Source: Opisthocomus hoazin (taxonomy: Eukaryota > Chordata > Aves > Opisthocomiformes > Opisthocomidae). Taken from it: a stretch of 64,000 bases of DNA. Below, piece after piece: positions 23,164-37,300 of the stretch. The notes beneath the pieces are model-generated. The model searched no databases, was not told the DNA's origin, and worked only from the letters and a program-made list of their open reading frames with translations. Position 1 is the first letter of the stretch, and each line of letters begins with the position of its first letter. The position numbers and the translations under genes were made by a program. Location of the stretch: NCBI RefSeq assembly GCF_030867145.1, contig NC_134428.1, positions 19,013,537 through 19,077,536 of the forward strand. The letters run 5' to 3'.

Positions 23164-26100
23164 AGTGACAGCCACCAAGGAAAGACCACCTTTAAAAAAG
23201 AAAGCCCCATGGTGAAGGCCATGTGAGGGCTGTGTGGAGTCAGCGTGCCTGTGTCCCCTCTGGCGGGCCTTCTGAGCAAAGACACCACGCTGCGGCTGGA
23301 CACCATGCTCCTCCTTGTCCACCCCTCAGGACATTCGTTCATCTTTTCCATTTCACTCCCCGGCTCTTGCAGATGCAGCGTGGCCCACAGATCTGGGTTT
23401 AACGCAACAGGATATTCTCAGCAACAAAATGATGCCTGAACAACCTCAGCTTCTTTAGATCTTACTGCATTTCAGATGTGATCCTCTACAGCTGTATTAC
23501 GTATCCAGACTCTGCATATCACACTCAAGTCTCTGATAAGGAAACAGCTTGTTCTGCAACTCTTGCATTTGGCTGTAACCAGCACATCATGACAGTTTGT
23601 CTCGCACTAAATTCTCCCTACCCTTGGCAGACTTGGGATGGTATCCAACTCCTCTCCCATCTCCTGAAGAAGGAGGATTTTCATTTGGATCCATGAGAAG
23701 AAGAGATAGGTCTCTACTGGTGTTTATGGGATACATCCCAGCTTTATGAAGATTCATATTAATGGTCTTTGGATGCCTAACGCTCAGTCAGCTGACTGAG
23801 GAGGTGCCATCACAGCTGCTGGAGCACACTGGACAGACAGCATGCAATATGTGGCTTCTATGTCACCCCTGCCACAGCGTAGCGCTGAGCCAGCCTCAGC
23901 CAAAGTCAACAAAGTGCCATGAAGGCTCTGGATAAATTTTAACCAGAATAGCAGTAAATGTGTCTGTCACCCTCTGGAGATGTAAAGAAAGCAAAACCCT
24001 CTGGTACTGTTTAAGGACCTTTAAACTGCAGGCAGACTGGCCATGGAAAATCCTCAAACTGAACGAGATTGTCCCAAGTAGCTGCTGGAGAGCCAGCGGG
24101 CAGGAGCTGCACACTGCGGAGCAACAATTTGTTCCAGTTTTGAGATACGCTAAGAAACTTTTCCATGATTACTTCCAAACCAGACAAGAACAAGTCTTTT
24201 CCTGCCATCTGAAATGCATTCTAGTAGTGTAATACTGGTTTAGGGAAAAAAAAGAAAAAAAAATTACTAAAAAATTTATCCTGCAGTTAAGCCATGCCCA
24301 GGAAACATTGCAGAAAATGAATTTTCTCATGTAAGCGCTGGAGCATAGACGGGTGCTTTTAACCAAGAAGATGACTGTTGTGCTAAGCTAGCTCTCTTTG
24401 TGCTCATCAAATGGACTATGTTTTTCAAAATTAATAATAAAATGTCAAAGGGTGAAGGAAGTGCAGGTTCCTCCACATAGCTAGGTCCCTGTTTGGGAGT
24501 TTCTGAGCAGTTTCCACATCCATTTTCTATTCAGCCATGCTGCCAAAACAGCCAATAAATGGAGCAGTCATAGTCATGCTTTTTGTGCTATTCATCCTCG
24601 GTCGCTCTAAATCGGACAGATGCAACATATTCATTTCATAAGGCCACCAAACAGAAGCCGGGTGGTGAAGGCATCCGGTCCCAGATGAGTTGGCTCAGGT
24701 CTTCCTTGCCATGAGGGTCTCCATACACCACTGTTGGCCCTTGGAACTACTCATCCTCCGAAATTTGTGTTCCTTTCTTCCGATTAGTGAAACAGAACCG
24801 CATTGTCGAGGAAATGCTCACAGTGATCTAATAGGTCATTCCTATCTTTAACTTCTATCATTCAAAATAGAAGGAAATTAGTTTCCAAACGTTTAAAAGT
24901 TCGCTTTGTAAGTAAAATAAAGCAAAGTTCACTAACCTTTCATTTGCTTTGTGAGTTTTTCCTCTTATGAGTATTTAAAGAAATCAGATGTGACAATCCT
25001 GGACAATTAAAGTCTTTAAGAAAGGTCAAAAGTCTCCTCAAAATAGAGAAAATGTAATGTTTCCAAAAGGCTGCTAAATCCTTTCCAGTAGATTTTGAAA
25101 TAATAATAATTTAAAAAAAAAAAGCCCCTCTCTTTCTCTGCCAAGTGCCACCAAACAAATCCGTATTAAAGCCAGAAATCTCTCTCACAGGCTAGTGCTA
25201 CACACCAGAAAGATAAGTTTCCTGATCTGAAAATTAATCTGAGTCATGTCTGCATCTTAGCATTTGTGAGGAGCACTTTTGTAATACTGCTAATTCACTG
25301 ATTAGTCTGACAGGACTTTTTTTTTTCCAGATAAAGAGATTCTGTAACGCAGCAGACATTACCACATTGTCTTTGTGCTGTTGTAACTGCGGCAGGGAGG
25401 AACTGCAGGCTGGGATTTTCAATGGCACATTAGCCACTTGGTTCCAGCTGAAACTCCACAGAACTGGGCACCTACCCTGTTCTGTAACCATTGTCCTCCA
25501 GCTCTCCAAAATGTACAGCAAGGATTTAAAGCTCTTCTGGCACAGATTCCTGAGTTAACCTCACCTCTTACGTTAATAATATCAAGTTTTTCCTTCTCCA
25601 GCAGAGAGTGAGACTGGGATGAAATTCAGCTCTGGCTTGCTAAAGTCCTATTTTGAGAGTTCACATGAGACTCTCCTCCTAGAAGAATCAAGAAACTCTT
25701 TTCAGCCTTCAGCTATTGTGCACCTCACAGCAGGTGAAAGCGGTCTCTACAGCTCCTTGCTTGCTTTCCATGCAATCTTTCCCAGTGTCATTTGTGTGGA
25801 GGCTTAAGGAGTCCTGAGGGGTGGGAGAAGTGAGGAGGACAAAAGGATGGCCTATCTACAGATGCTTTGGAAAAGTCGTTTCAGTGTTGGCATCTTGAAA
25901 CTTAATGGTTTTGTGTGTGTGAGTACCTCCCTGAGGAATAAAAAAAGCCTGCTTGAAGGACTTACTGGGGAATGCAGTGAACCAGTGACATGACTTTAAT
26001 ACTAACTTTCTACAGCTTCTCTGCTGAACAAAGTAAAATACAATAAAATAAAAGCAGAAATGCTCAGCTCTGGGCCAGAAGCAGCTGTGTCCTGGTAACC

Positions 26101-26760
26101 CAAATATGGCTGACAGTACTGGTGAAAAATGGAAAATGAGAACAAAAGACACAAGCAGACCTATCCCCACACATGGGAAGGGTAAATCAGCACTCGGTCC
26201 AGCTGCCAGCCCAGGCCTCCAAACACTAATTATTGCTACAACTTTCTAAAAGCTGACGGTCACTAAGGGCATTGAGCAACGTGGTATCCCCTTTGCAACA
26301 CAGGGTCTCTGATGCAAGGGATGTATTTTGGGCTGCAACCATTTTAAGTCTGCTCGCTGCTCTCACTATTAACCACTCGTGCTAGGGCAGTACGTGTAGA
26401 CAAGGCGGAAAGGCAGAGACCCACTGTGCCTTAGAAATGACTGCTCTTCACCCAAAGAACAAGCTTGAATGACAAGTAAAGTGGGCAAGAGACAGGGTTT
26501 ATCATGGTCTCATATTTAATTCCTCTGTAGCTGAAAACTGATACTTTTTTCCCACCTAGGCATTTTCCAAAGACTTTTTTTTTTTTACCTATCTCTAATC
26601 CCATTCTGGATTTTAGGTAGCAAACCAGCTGACTGCGCCTGAAGCCACAAATTTTAATGTCTGATGCAGTCACTGAAGCCACTTGACTACCCTTTCACAG
26701 CTCATTCATTTATGGCAACCTGCTTAATGGCAAACTGGTTTAGACCAAAACCTGCACAGC
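23164..26760. other. non-coding stretch, no gene recognised
   Basis: Unique sequence with no recognised gene. The stretch 25415-25480 (GGATTTTCAATGG ... GGGCACCTA) has the look of another decayed palindrome-type repeat but is too worn to call. Open frames at 23896-24232 (both strands), 25234-25521 (-) and 25856-26170 (-) carry no domain signature. Confidence 0.5.
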
Positions 26761-26785
26761 AGAGGCTGGCTCCTATTTGCCGTGA

Positions 26786-26925
26786 TGAGGTCAAAGGAGA
26801 CGTATTTATACAGTGACTCAGCAATGATTTCATCAGAGATATTTACTAACTGCATTTTGGGAAGTGACTGGTGATGTCAGAGATTCTCGCGACGCTTGTC
26901 ATTAGCAACACCGCGGCTGGGCACA
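26786..26925. promoter_or_regulatory. candidate enhancer-like block (NF-E2/Maf site, CpG cluster)
   Basis: TGACTCAGCA at 26814-26823 is the reverse complement of the NF-E2/Maf recognition element TGCTGAGTCA and contains a perfect AP-1 core. AGGTCAAAGG at 26788-26797 resembles a nuclear-receptor DR1-type half-site pair. At about 26887-26914 there is a CpG cluster (TCGCGACG, CCGCGG) that stands out in AT-rich surroundings. The flank to about 27420 is complex, AT-rich and without repeats. Function is inference from motifs only. Confidence 0.25.
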
Positions 26926-27664
26926 GCGCAGCACTGCCATGCATTGGTTTCCGGCTCCTCCACCTGACTCTCCCAGGAGGCTTCTTTGTCATGTGATTTG
27001 CACTCTCTGGCCTAGATATTGCAGGGGAATAATTATATAGATTTCAGAATCTTTTATTTTTTTAATGATGCTAACTTTCCTGCTGTGACTGGATCATAAA
27101 AATATAGGCAAGCTATCATTTAGCAGGACACCAATGAATTCACCCTCTGCCTAACTATTTTTGGAAATATTATTGGCTCAGCAAGGAATGAGAAATGAGT
27201 AAGGGAAACGCATTGAAACGTTCACAATACCTAATAGATAAAAAGGCCATGCAAACCCAGCCCAATTGGTTAATCACCTCTTTGCATTCTAGAAAAAGCC
27301 TATGTAATAATCCATTCTTTTCATAATCCTATAAATCTTTTATTTTTCTTTATAGAACTTGCTCTTACTATGATTGAGTCAACAGCAAGTTAGCCATAGA
27401 TTTTAAATAAAGAACAATCAGACCTAAATACAATTAAGTCCTCTGAAATGTAGCAATATCTTGCTTCAAAAGTGCCAGTTTTATACAAAACAAAATAAAA
27501 AAGAGCATTTTCAATCCGATGATGTCAGTGCAAAAATGCGAAGCAGAAAAAAACAGGACCAAGGAAGTATTTCAAAGGAATTAGACCCATGGGAAGATAA
27601 AAGGGCTGTATATTAGGAGGATAATAACAGGATTGTCACAAAACAGGAAATTACGAATATAGAC
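26926..27664. other. AT-rich complex sequence, possible conserved non-coding DNA
   Basis: No repeat, open frame or gene is visible. The sequence is AT-rich but not low-complexity, and has several ATTGG/CCAAT-type and octamer-like words. Such stretches in gene deserts are often conserved enhancers, but this cannot be shown from one sequence. Confidence 0.25.
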
Positions 27665-27725
27665 CAGCGGTTCTCAGCCTCTTCTGTACCACGACCCCAT
27701 ACTTCAAGAGAGAAAAATTTGGGAT
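27665..27725 (+). mobile_element. hAT-like DNA transposon terminus
   Basis: It begins CAGCGGTTCTCAGCC and continues to CCACGACCCC. This resembles the CAGTGGTTCTCAACC...GCGACCCC termini of hAT-Charlie type DNA transposons. The opposite terminus was not found within the next few hundred bases, so this is either one end of a decayed element or a truncated copy. Target-site duplication could not be defined. Confidence 0.45.
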
Positions 27726-30700
27726 CTTATCCACGTAGCCATCATGAAAAGAAGAGTGGTCGCTTGCTCCCTGGGGACGGAGAACAACAGATCCCATGTA
27801 GAGGATACTGTAGCAGAATAGCTGCAAGGCTTTTTGGAGGACTTACCTAGGTAATTTCTTAATCAAAAGCAATGACCTATCATCCAAGCTACACCTACTG
27901 TTTCTAAAAAATGCTAATACTGGAAAACAGGCCCCTAAGTTATTTAGATGTCTTGGGAAATGTTAATCTCAGATCTCAAGATCTATTTTCCAAAGAGGCC
28001 GGGAAATCAGGACTGCCTCGCTGAAAAGTTGATCAGCAGCTGAGAACATCCAACTCTTTGTGCCATGGCTCAGATGTCAAAGCCCATGAGAACCAGGCTG
28101 CTGACTACCTGTGCCACTCCAAATAATGTCATCAGTTACCTAAAGCAATTAGGACCCTACACGCCAATTATCACCACAGCAACTTAGGCATCCAAGTTTT
28201 ATCTTAGTGGCATCTCTTATTTCCTTGCCTTGGCCTCATCTTGGCCTCAGTGGCAGAGGCAGTTGTTGACCTGCACCCTCTCGGAGACCCTCTCCCTCCA
28301 TTCGGGAAAGCAGCTCCAGGAGCAGCTCAAGCTGGCTGCTCCTCTGCTGTTGTTAGCCTGCTGATATAGGAGGAGGTTGACTTAGTCACTAGCATATAGG
28401 AACTCATTTCCCCTGACCAAATGTTGAACTCATTGGGAAACTTGCCTGCTGCGTTTTGTTTAAAAAGTGAATCAAGCACTCTTTGCCAACATGTATTCTT
28501 CTTTCTCCATCATGTCTCATGGTCTCCTGCCTGTGCACAGCTACATGCCTATTGGCACGGCTGTAGCACTGATGGCTTCTTGGTTTTCCCTTTCTGCCTT
28601 TGGCTTCGGTCCAGGGAAAAGAGCAGAGGTTTAGCTGAAGAGTGTCACTGACACTGACATCCTTCTCTGACCACCTCTTCAGAGGGGAAGATGACCGTGA
28701 AACCACTAAGTAACTTAGCTCAAATTTCACTTCAGTTCTTCCCTCACATATGCTCCCCTTGTTTCCTTCAGGAGACGTGGAGGGTTTTCAGTTAGAAAGC
28801 TGAAGATGCCGTAGGCTGGTTAACTTTAAAGGATCTTATGGCAGTATGTTCACCTAAAATACAAGCCAAGCTCTCCTCAGTGGTCTTAAAGAGTCCAGTG
28901 AATATAAAAAGCCCCTGGGAAGGCACTCCACACTCAGAAAAAGTAGATTTGCATTTTGATTTTCAAGACCCAGAACTAATAGAATGTTTATTACTCAGAT
29001 GTTACAGCTGTCCTCCTGTACTGGGGAAAGACCATGAACATGCAATGCAACTCCTTCCCCCGTGGAGCTCTGTGAGCCAGTGCCACCTTCCCCCACTCAT
29101 CTATGTTGATCTCTCCTTTTCGGGGAAGAGGGCGTTGGTTGTTTTAGCCAGATTGGGAACTAAATCCCAAAACCCTTTCAAGCAAGAGATCTTCTGCAAA
29201 ATCTGATGGTGCAGCCCTTTACTTGTGTCTGGCCATGGTGCAGGGAAGGAATGGGACTGTCTCCATATGAGGCTTCTCAGAAGTGTCCCCAGCTTATCAA
29301 TAGAGCATGGCACGTAAATGAGAACTTCACAAGAAAACAGAAAAGCTCATCCAAATGCCAGCAGGGCCCCACACCCCCACACACAAGACAAAAAGGACTT
29401 TCATGCACACAATTATTTTTTTTCTTGTCTCTGACTCAGCCAAGCACAGAGCAAGTTTTCACCATCTGACCAGACTTGGGTGGGCTCTGTCTCCTCCCAA
29501 AGAGGGAAATGTTTATTGAGGAATAGACCTTAATGGTGTGTCTAAGTGGTGTTCGAGTGAACGTGACTTGGGGACAGCTGGGGAGTAATTCAATGACTTA
29601 CCAGGGAGTGCTGGTGAGAGCCAGGGCTGCTCCTTTCCCCATAACCTGCTTCAGGGAGATGGCTTAAAGCCAGGTGTTTCTGTAACTTGGCTCATCATTG
29701 CCCGGAGGAACATTCCTGGCATTTCTGCTTCTTCCTGCAGGCTGGGTATACAGGGAGCACGAGGGCACCCTGCCCAGACACCCACCTGGGATGGGGCTTT
29801 CCTCCATCATTTCTTGTGAAAGTCTTCTCAGGCTGCCTGTGCTCTGCCAGGGGATGCTGGAGAACTGGGCCCTGACAACTAGACTTCAGGTAGCCCTGGA
29901 CCTGCCAGGTGAGGGTCTTCCCCTCACCTTCTTTTCTTCCTCACTCCATTGCTTCATTGCCTGAGCCATACCAGTACGAACAAGGTGATGAAGGAGACCA
30001 CTGGAGGTCTGGGGACTACTTGACCGATGGTGCTACCTTCTGCTACCAGAGAGTTGGTGACATCTCACACCACTTGGATGTGATTGTCTGTCACTCTTTT
30101 GAAGCCAGTGGGGATTGCCAAAGAGAAGGCACTCCTTTCATCAGTTTTTAAGGTGCATTTCTCCCTAGGATCCATGATATGGCTGCAGAGGATTCCTAAT
30201 TTATGTCTAGTCAGAATCAGAAGAGAAACCTAAACAAATATGAATAAATTATGGTCAGCACACTAAGCTGGCCTGTGGACTGTTAATGATTTTCTGTTGT
30301 TCTGTTATATTCATTCATCCATGATGTGCTTTTCTGTTACGATAGAGCCTCCCTAACCTGCGCTGCAGCAGAACAGCCTCTCTGGTGGATTTATATAATT
30401 CATATCGGTAAAATTTTCATGTGTGCTAGTACACAAGACAGCCAGAGAGAAGAAAGTTAGTTTGCATTTGAGGGGGGTATGTGGAGGAAAAACACCGTCG
30501 GCATCAGACTTCGATGTTTCACTTAATAGCTTTCCTGGAATATACCCATCTTGCCAATAGGAGATAGCAGCTTCAGTAAAGCCATCTCATTCACACACAA
30601 CATATGAGAGCATGGAGTGTGGGGAAGATGAATCCTTAGAGCTACCTTTTGAAATGTAATAGGATCGCCTGGCTCACTCAGCCGCGCTGCCTGTTACCGA

Positions 30701-33700
30701 TTTAATAGTAGAAGAATGAAATGTGTCTGTGTATCTTTTTCCACTGCAGTAAATACTTTATCTGCACCTACCAGTTTAATCACACCATACACTGTACTCT
30801 GGTCGCCCACAGGGAGCCCACTGAGAGCTCCCAGCCACCCTTTCGCTGATCTGCCACAGAGACAAAGGCACCGGGAACAACACTGCTGTCCCAGCAGCAG
30901 ATTGGGAGGGTGAAAAGTCACAGCCTTCTAGTTCCCACCTTCCCCTCCTAAAGAAACCTGGCCGGGACACTAAACTGGTTGACCCCAGACACAGAAAAGC
31001 AGCAGCCATGGGGAGTGGCATGGCTCTGATCCCCTGCCACCTCCTCAGCTCTGAAAGCACGGGCTTTGCCCTCCTTGCTTGCAGTGACACTGACTGTGGA
31101 GTCCCCTCTGTCCTGCTCCTTCCTATCTGTTCAGGTCCCCCACCACCTACAATTGCTTTCCTCGCTTGTGGGGTTTTTTTTCCCTCTTCTGATCTTTCCA
31201 CTCTCTCTATCAGTTTTCTCCCCCCTTCACACATTTTGTTTTCTACACCATTATTTTTCCACCATTCTTTCCTCCTACCTCACCCATGTCACCCTCTTCC
31301 AAACTTCACCCCAAGGCACATATTCTCACTGGAGCTCTTATGTAGGAAAGAATGACTGGGTTCATAAAATATAGCTACAGGTCTGTTTATGCACATCTTT
31401 CCTCTTTCTCCTTCCCCTCCCTTTCTTCTCTGCACACTGCAAGCTGTGGGGGCAGAGACATGATTTTCCCGCATATCAGCTGGCATGCATTGCACACTAT
31501 TGTTCTACTGAGCTGTGAACCTACCCAGTGCTGTAGTAAAATCAAGCGGCTTAGACGAGGGATACGGTGGATATATTTGCCTTGTTTCTTGGAAACCTGA
31601 AAGCCAAAAACCTGTTTAGTAGAAAATGGTTGGACGTTTTTGCATTGGGAACTGGAGGAGGGAAGAACTTTCAGCCAAAAAAATATCAGTTTTCTAACAG
31701 AAAATGGAAATGTAACTAAAGCAGATATTAATAAAAATGTTCAACTAACAATCAAGTTTCCATCTTGATGGAAAAATTTCCAGCAGCCTTAGCACAGTAT
31801 TTTGTATAACTGAAAATCAGTTTATAGTATTACGCTTATTCTCTGTGAGTCATTTATGTACAGAAAAGCAAATCTGTTGTGGCTTACTTTTGGTATGAAA
31901 TTTTTTCCGAGATTAGTCACCATAGTCAGCCTTCCTGATTAAAAACATTTATTGGAAATCAGTAAAAGATTAAAACATGAAATACGAGGTCCTGATAGTT
32001 CATTAGACTTGTAGTAATGAATTTTTCCAGAATGTATGTTTTTCCTTTATAATAAAGCTTCATATAGTTGTTTTAAATTCATCAGGTCTCGTCCCACCCT
32101 CAACCGCCAAAAGATCTTGAGAAAATCTCATTTCACAGTTTCCCATAAAACCAGGTGCAAAACAGCTGCTTTGGGCATGGAAGGATTCCTGAAGCACTTC
32201 ACTGGTATCAGTAGCCAGTGAAAAACCGTGAAATCGAAGGGATTTTGATAGGTACATTCACAATCCTCCAAGAAGGTGCCATGGAGGATAGTATGGCTGA
32301 GCTAGTGTTTCCCACATTTGGAGTAAGGACATTCACGTGGTCTAGTTTTCCAAACTCTGTGAAATTTTGCAGAAATGGCTTCATTTAACTCCATGTTATT
32401 GTCGAGAACACCCTCAGTTTGCTGTGAGGGGATGATATGGGTGGCTGCACTGATATCCCAAAGCTCACTGAGACCATTCACTGGAGAAAGCAGCTTTCTG
32501 GTCTGTCTTTAATGACTGTCACTAAGATAAACGGCTTTGGCTATTTTGTGTTGCATTCATGGGTTGTTGCTGCCCTCCCCATACACCTTCCACCGAATCA
32601 CTTGTTCATATATATCAACTAAGACCTTAGGTAGGAGAGGTATTTTACCTATGATTGCATCCAAAGCCAATTAAAGACAAAGTCTCTCCATAATTCATCT
32701 TCTCCAGCAGTACTTTGATTGATCCCAAAGTTTCCTTCCACTGATTGCTTGCCTTACCTTGAGAGTTGCTTCAAATTTTTCTCTTCAGACAGGTTTCATA
32801 GGAACCGTAATTTAATTTAGCACTAGTATCAAGAGCTAGGTGATTCAGTCCTGGAAACATTTACCACCTATGCCCCATTCTTCCTCCACTAAACTCAGTT
32901 CGGAGGCTTCATGGGAAGATGATTTCAATGAACATGTTTTCATCCACCTGGAGAATGGAGAGGGTGAGATCATGTAATGTAATGCAATACAGCCTGTAAA
33001 ATTAATCCTAAATGATTGAGGAAGCAAAAGAAGCAGCTGCAGGTTCCAGGTTGCTAGCTGTCGGGTGTTTTTTTTTTATTAGAACTCCATTGAACCACTT
33101 AGTGTTCAGCATTGATTTAAAAATATGCCGTTCTTAACTACTGGGTAGGCATTTCATTCACTATGTATGGTATTTGAAGAAGACATAATGATACATGCTT
33201 AAAAGAGTCAAAACAGCGGATCAAACACTGGTACTCAAAGAATGACAGTTCTTTTTTCCAAACCTACTTTAAATAGTTATTTTAAAGAAGAAGACGGAGC
33301 AAATTACAATGGCTTTAAGAAGACAGGTCACCTAGTGCGGCAAATTCTGACCCCACTGTATTGTAAAGGATGTTTTCCAGGGCCAGGGGGAGAGATGGTC
33401 ATTCTGGCTATAAGACTGATACCAGTGGTATTCCTACTGTGAGGAAAGTATTCAATTTTCATCATTTGCTTAAAAAAGTACCATTTTGTTTTAACAAATG
33501 GGAACATAAATGAAAGATATTTCTGTGTGCTCTGCTTACATGAATATTTCCCAGTGTTTTTATATCTCAGTTCTCCAAGGAATAATGTTTTCAATTTCCT
33601 TCAGTCTTGTACTGAAATGTAAAATAAGACCTCTGGGCTTAAGGACTCCATAAACGATAGTTCTTATTCGCTTTCTATTTAATTAGCATGAAACAGATCA

Positions 33701-34254
33701 TGTAATCATTCAGGGATAAATCCTGACCTCTCTGGAGGGAGAGCAGAGAAAAGAATAAAGAATTTTCTTCTCTTGTCAACAGCAAACAAACCAATGCAGA
33801 AAATGTATGAGGCTGAGCTGGCATTTATCGTTCTATTGAAGTCAGCCTCTGATCGGAGGGGCAGGCTGGTGAAAGTATCCTACCAGCAGTGGTTGGAGAA
33901 GGCATTTAAAATACTGCTCCACATGCTTTGTGTCATTACAACCCTTATTCCTGAGTAAACAAGAGTTTTCAACTGCTAAACAAGAGGCATTTACCTTCCA
34001 CTGCCTACATTACCAGCATATTCCAAGTTGACTTTTGGTTAAGAAAAGGCCACAGATGATGAAGAACTATTATATCTCTGTGTCCATAGGCAAGAAGAAA
34101 CCTTGGCCCAGTGGTCTCAAAATTGTCATCATTTATTGACACTTCTCACAATTTTCCATTGAGAAACCTACCTCTGGAAAAGCAAGCAGCAATGCTAACA
34201 CAGCCCGTAATTGGTTAGAGATGCACTGCTGAGCTTTCAAGCTCACAGGCTCTG
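27726..34254. other. non-coding stretch, no gene recognised
   Basis: No gene recognised. 27930-27965 (GGCCCCTAAGTTATTTAGATG) and 28130-28200 have the 'cctaa...ttagg' words of other palindrome-type amniote repeats, too worn to call. 31130-31320 is pyrimidine-rich on the plus strand, which explains open frames at 31008-31355 and 31066-31374 rich in Ser, Leu, Phe and Pro. The minus frame 30776-31234 (152 residues) lies opposite it and has no domain. Confidence 0.5.
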
Positions 34255-34322
34255 GAGACCAGAGCACAGGGATTAAAACCAGGACATCTTCCATGAGCAA
34301 TTCTCACATCCCAAGCCACGTC
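34255..34322 (-). mobile_element. MIR-like SINE fragment (tRNA-like head)
   Basis: Read on the minus strand it gives GTGGCTTGGGATG, then GTCCTGG followed by GGTTTTAATCC. That 11-mer is close to the polymerase III B box (GGTTCRANNCC), and the order matches the tRNA-derived head of MIR-family SINEs ('gtggcctagtggttagagc ... cctgggttcgaatcc'). The rest of the element is not recognisable. MIR elements are ancient amniote repeats shared by mammals and birds. Confidence 0.45.
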
Positions 34323-37300
34323 CCCTCCTTTTCCAAGGAAAGAACAAAATCGGTGACACAGGAGGCTTTCTTCACAGCTTGGGTTAGCCCTGAGTAGATG
34401 AGGTTGGAAAGAAGATTTGAGATGCTTTTATGTGTGGAAGGGATTACTTTAAATACTACTATTACACTGTTTAAGTATCATTTGCTTTAACACTGGATAT
34501 CCAGGCATCTCCGGATATGGAATAGGTTTGGTGTTAACTGCAAAAAAGGAGACTGTTCCTCAAAGTCTCTGCTTTTGCAAGCTGCGTACTGATTTTGGTC
34601 CAGGGATTTGTTGGATGTTATAAATCTGACCTGCTGTTCTCCTGAACTCCAAATATCTGTTTGTGTCCATGAAGTGCAAAGCAGATACAAAGCCAGCCAA
34701 CCCGGTGTGCCAGCAGTCTGCACGTATTTTTCCCTGGAGAGGCTACTACAGACTACAGATGCAGCAATAAACATCTGAAATGCCAGGAGAGGTGGTCGAC
34801 TAAAATGCATGAGGGTAAGGACAGAAATGAGTGGAACAAGCAGGTACTGGAGAAGCAAATTAGACACTTGGCTTCCTGTAGCTAATTTAAATGGGAAATG
34901 GGAGTTGTTCCAGGTATTCAGTAAACAGGTTTGCAAATTAGCTTCCCACAGTTTCCTTATGCTGCTGTACATGCATAAAGAACATGCACTGCGGTTCATT
35001 GCTTTAACTCACTTTGCTTCCAAAATCAGTGAATTTCTGCATTATTTTCACATACTTACAGAAATGTTTTCATACCTGGTTACAAGCAAATAACGTAGGA
35101 GATAACCGAAAGTGAGTGCTGAACTGTTAATAACCAGGTAGCCAGATTCTTTATTCGTGAAACATTTCCTGAGCCTGGTGTTACCAGGGGATACAAAACT
35201 GCTTTTCAGTAGCTGATATCGCCCTGTATGAGAGAGAGAGGCTCAGAACAGCTTCCTATCTTCATCCTCTTCTTTAATATGGAGGCCAGTTCAGGCTTCA
35301 GAGGAGAAGCACAGAGGGAAGGGTACTGCTTGCCAGAACTGAACCAGCTCCTGTTCATGGGGAAAAGGGGTATGGAAGGATATCCGCTATTTAATACAGA
35401 AAAAAAGAGGTGTGAACCAACCAATTACTTCAGACTCCGATTTTAGCCCTAGATTAGCTTCAATCCTTATCCCAAGATTAATCTATATGACAACTGCCTG
35501 CACTTGGCCTCAAAATATCTGTTCTCTGGCTACAGACAGCAATGAAGATGGTGTCACTGAGCTCATGATAGTCTTTGGCGAGTAGATACGTGTCCCATAA
35601 GCTTTAACAAACAGTCCCTTCCTATGTGCTTCGTACCCTTACATGGGATGTTACCACAAGAGTGGAGGAGCCCTGTCTCACTTGCTTTCAAATTGGTCAA
35701 GACTGATGTGTTTTAGCAATATAATGCCAAATTTATGGTTCTTGGCTGTTGAAGTACCAGCAAATGGGTCAACAAAGCTCAGAGCAAGACACAAGAACAC
35801 TAGAAATATGCACAAGCCATTCTTGCTGGAAATATTCAATTTGCTACTTTGTCCATTAAATTTGAATGCTAAAGGCAAAAAAGAAATCAGCGTTTCCAGT
35901 TCTGCTCATTCCTTATATGGTGAAATGTTAGATAACTTGTGTTATTTATAACTTGCACATTTGGTATTTTTTTTTATAACGGGGGGAGAAGGAGGACATA
36001 GTGGGTAAGAAGACTCTGGATTTTTTCCAGTCTATCAGAAGAAGTAAGAATTAAACTGTGTCAGCAGAGCAGTTAATTTTATACCTATGCTTTGTAGAAG
36101 AGCACATGTGGAGTTGGGCAATTAAAATTGATGCTGTTTATGACTTTGGAAAAGGGACTTACAGGCGTGCCACATACAGCACGGTAAGAGGTAATGGACA
36201 CAGATCCTAAAGCTTTGAGCTATAAGGTGGTCTTTAAATGTTTTTAGTTCAAGACCTCCACACTTCCCAGCTCAGTTACACTTCTAACAATAAGATACTG
36301 GAAATAGGTTTTTTGACTTGCAGAGATGGAAGATGTCTCATCTAAGCTCCTGACTCTCTCCTTGCCATGACTGTGTTGCATTTTCAATCATGATGAGCTG
36401 CCCATCGTGGCTGTGCCACTGCTCATTCCCAAGTAAGGTGCTCTCCATCCCTCTTGTTACTGCTTTCCATGCTGTGTTGTGTCATCTGGTCATTTTATTT
36501 TTCATCAGTGTCATTTTTCTGATGCTAAATCCTGCCAAACCACACTAAAATGGCTATTCCCCCGCCACGGTGCTTATGTTATGCGTAGTACCCAGCAGAC
36601 CCATACCCCAGCCCCAAGTTTCACAGGCATCACTCACTGTCCCCTCTTCCACACCCCAAGCGGCTTTTATTTCAGATGTGAAGTGAAGGTCACACCATTA
36701 CCCCGCTGCTTACCTCAGTCCCCTGATCAACATGTAATGACATTTCTCTGCCATATTCATGAACTGGACCTTTTTTCAAAATAAGGAAACAGGCAATCTT
36801 ATTTTGTAGAAATCACTGTAGGACAGACGACCTTTACCTTAATGCATGTGGCACAAAGCTCTTTCAGGCATGCTGCAGGGGTACCACGCAGAAAACTCAG
36901 AGGGCACACAAAGCTGCCCTACATTGTCTTCCTAAACTATCAGTTAATTTCTGCCCAACGGCATTTAACTTGGGGGGGGGCGGCTTTGTATACACAGCCC
37001 TTGTCCTAACTCTTCATTCAGCAATAGCAATCATATACGGAAGATCACAGGTTATTTATAAGCTAATACTAAGCCTGAAGCAAAGGTAAGTAAGGCATGA
37101 CATATGTGAATTTAAAGGCAGTCTTTAGCTGTGGTTAAAGATAGCTTGCAGATGTTGACTACTGATTTTTTTTTCTCTTTTTGCCTTGCTCTGCCTCTTA
37201 GAATATTGTTTTCAATGTCCTCATTGTCTTATTAGCCTTCCCTTCCCCCTGCATCCAGCAACATGCAAAAGGAATGCCGGTAGATGTTACTTTTTCCTGC

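Noticed and set aside
30776..31374. Open frames on both strands near 31 kb, one of 152 residues
   Set aside because: The stretch is pyrimidine-rich, which lowers stop frequency. No domains seen.
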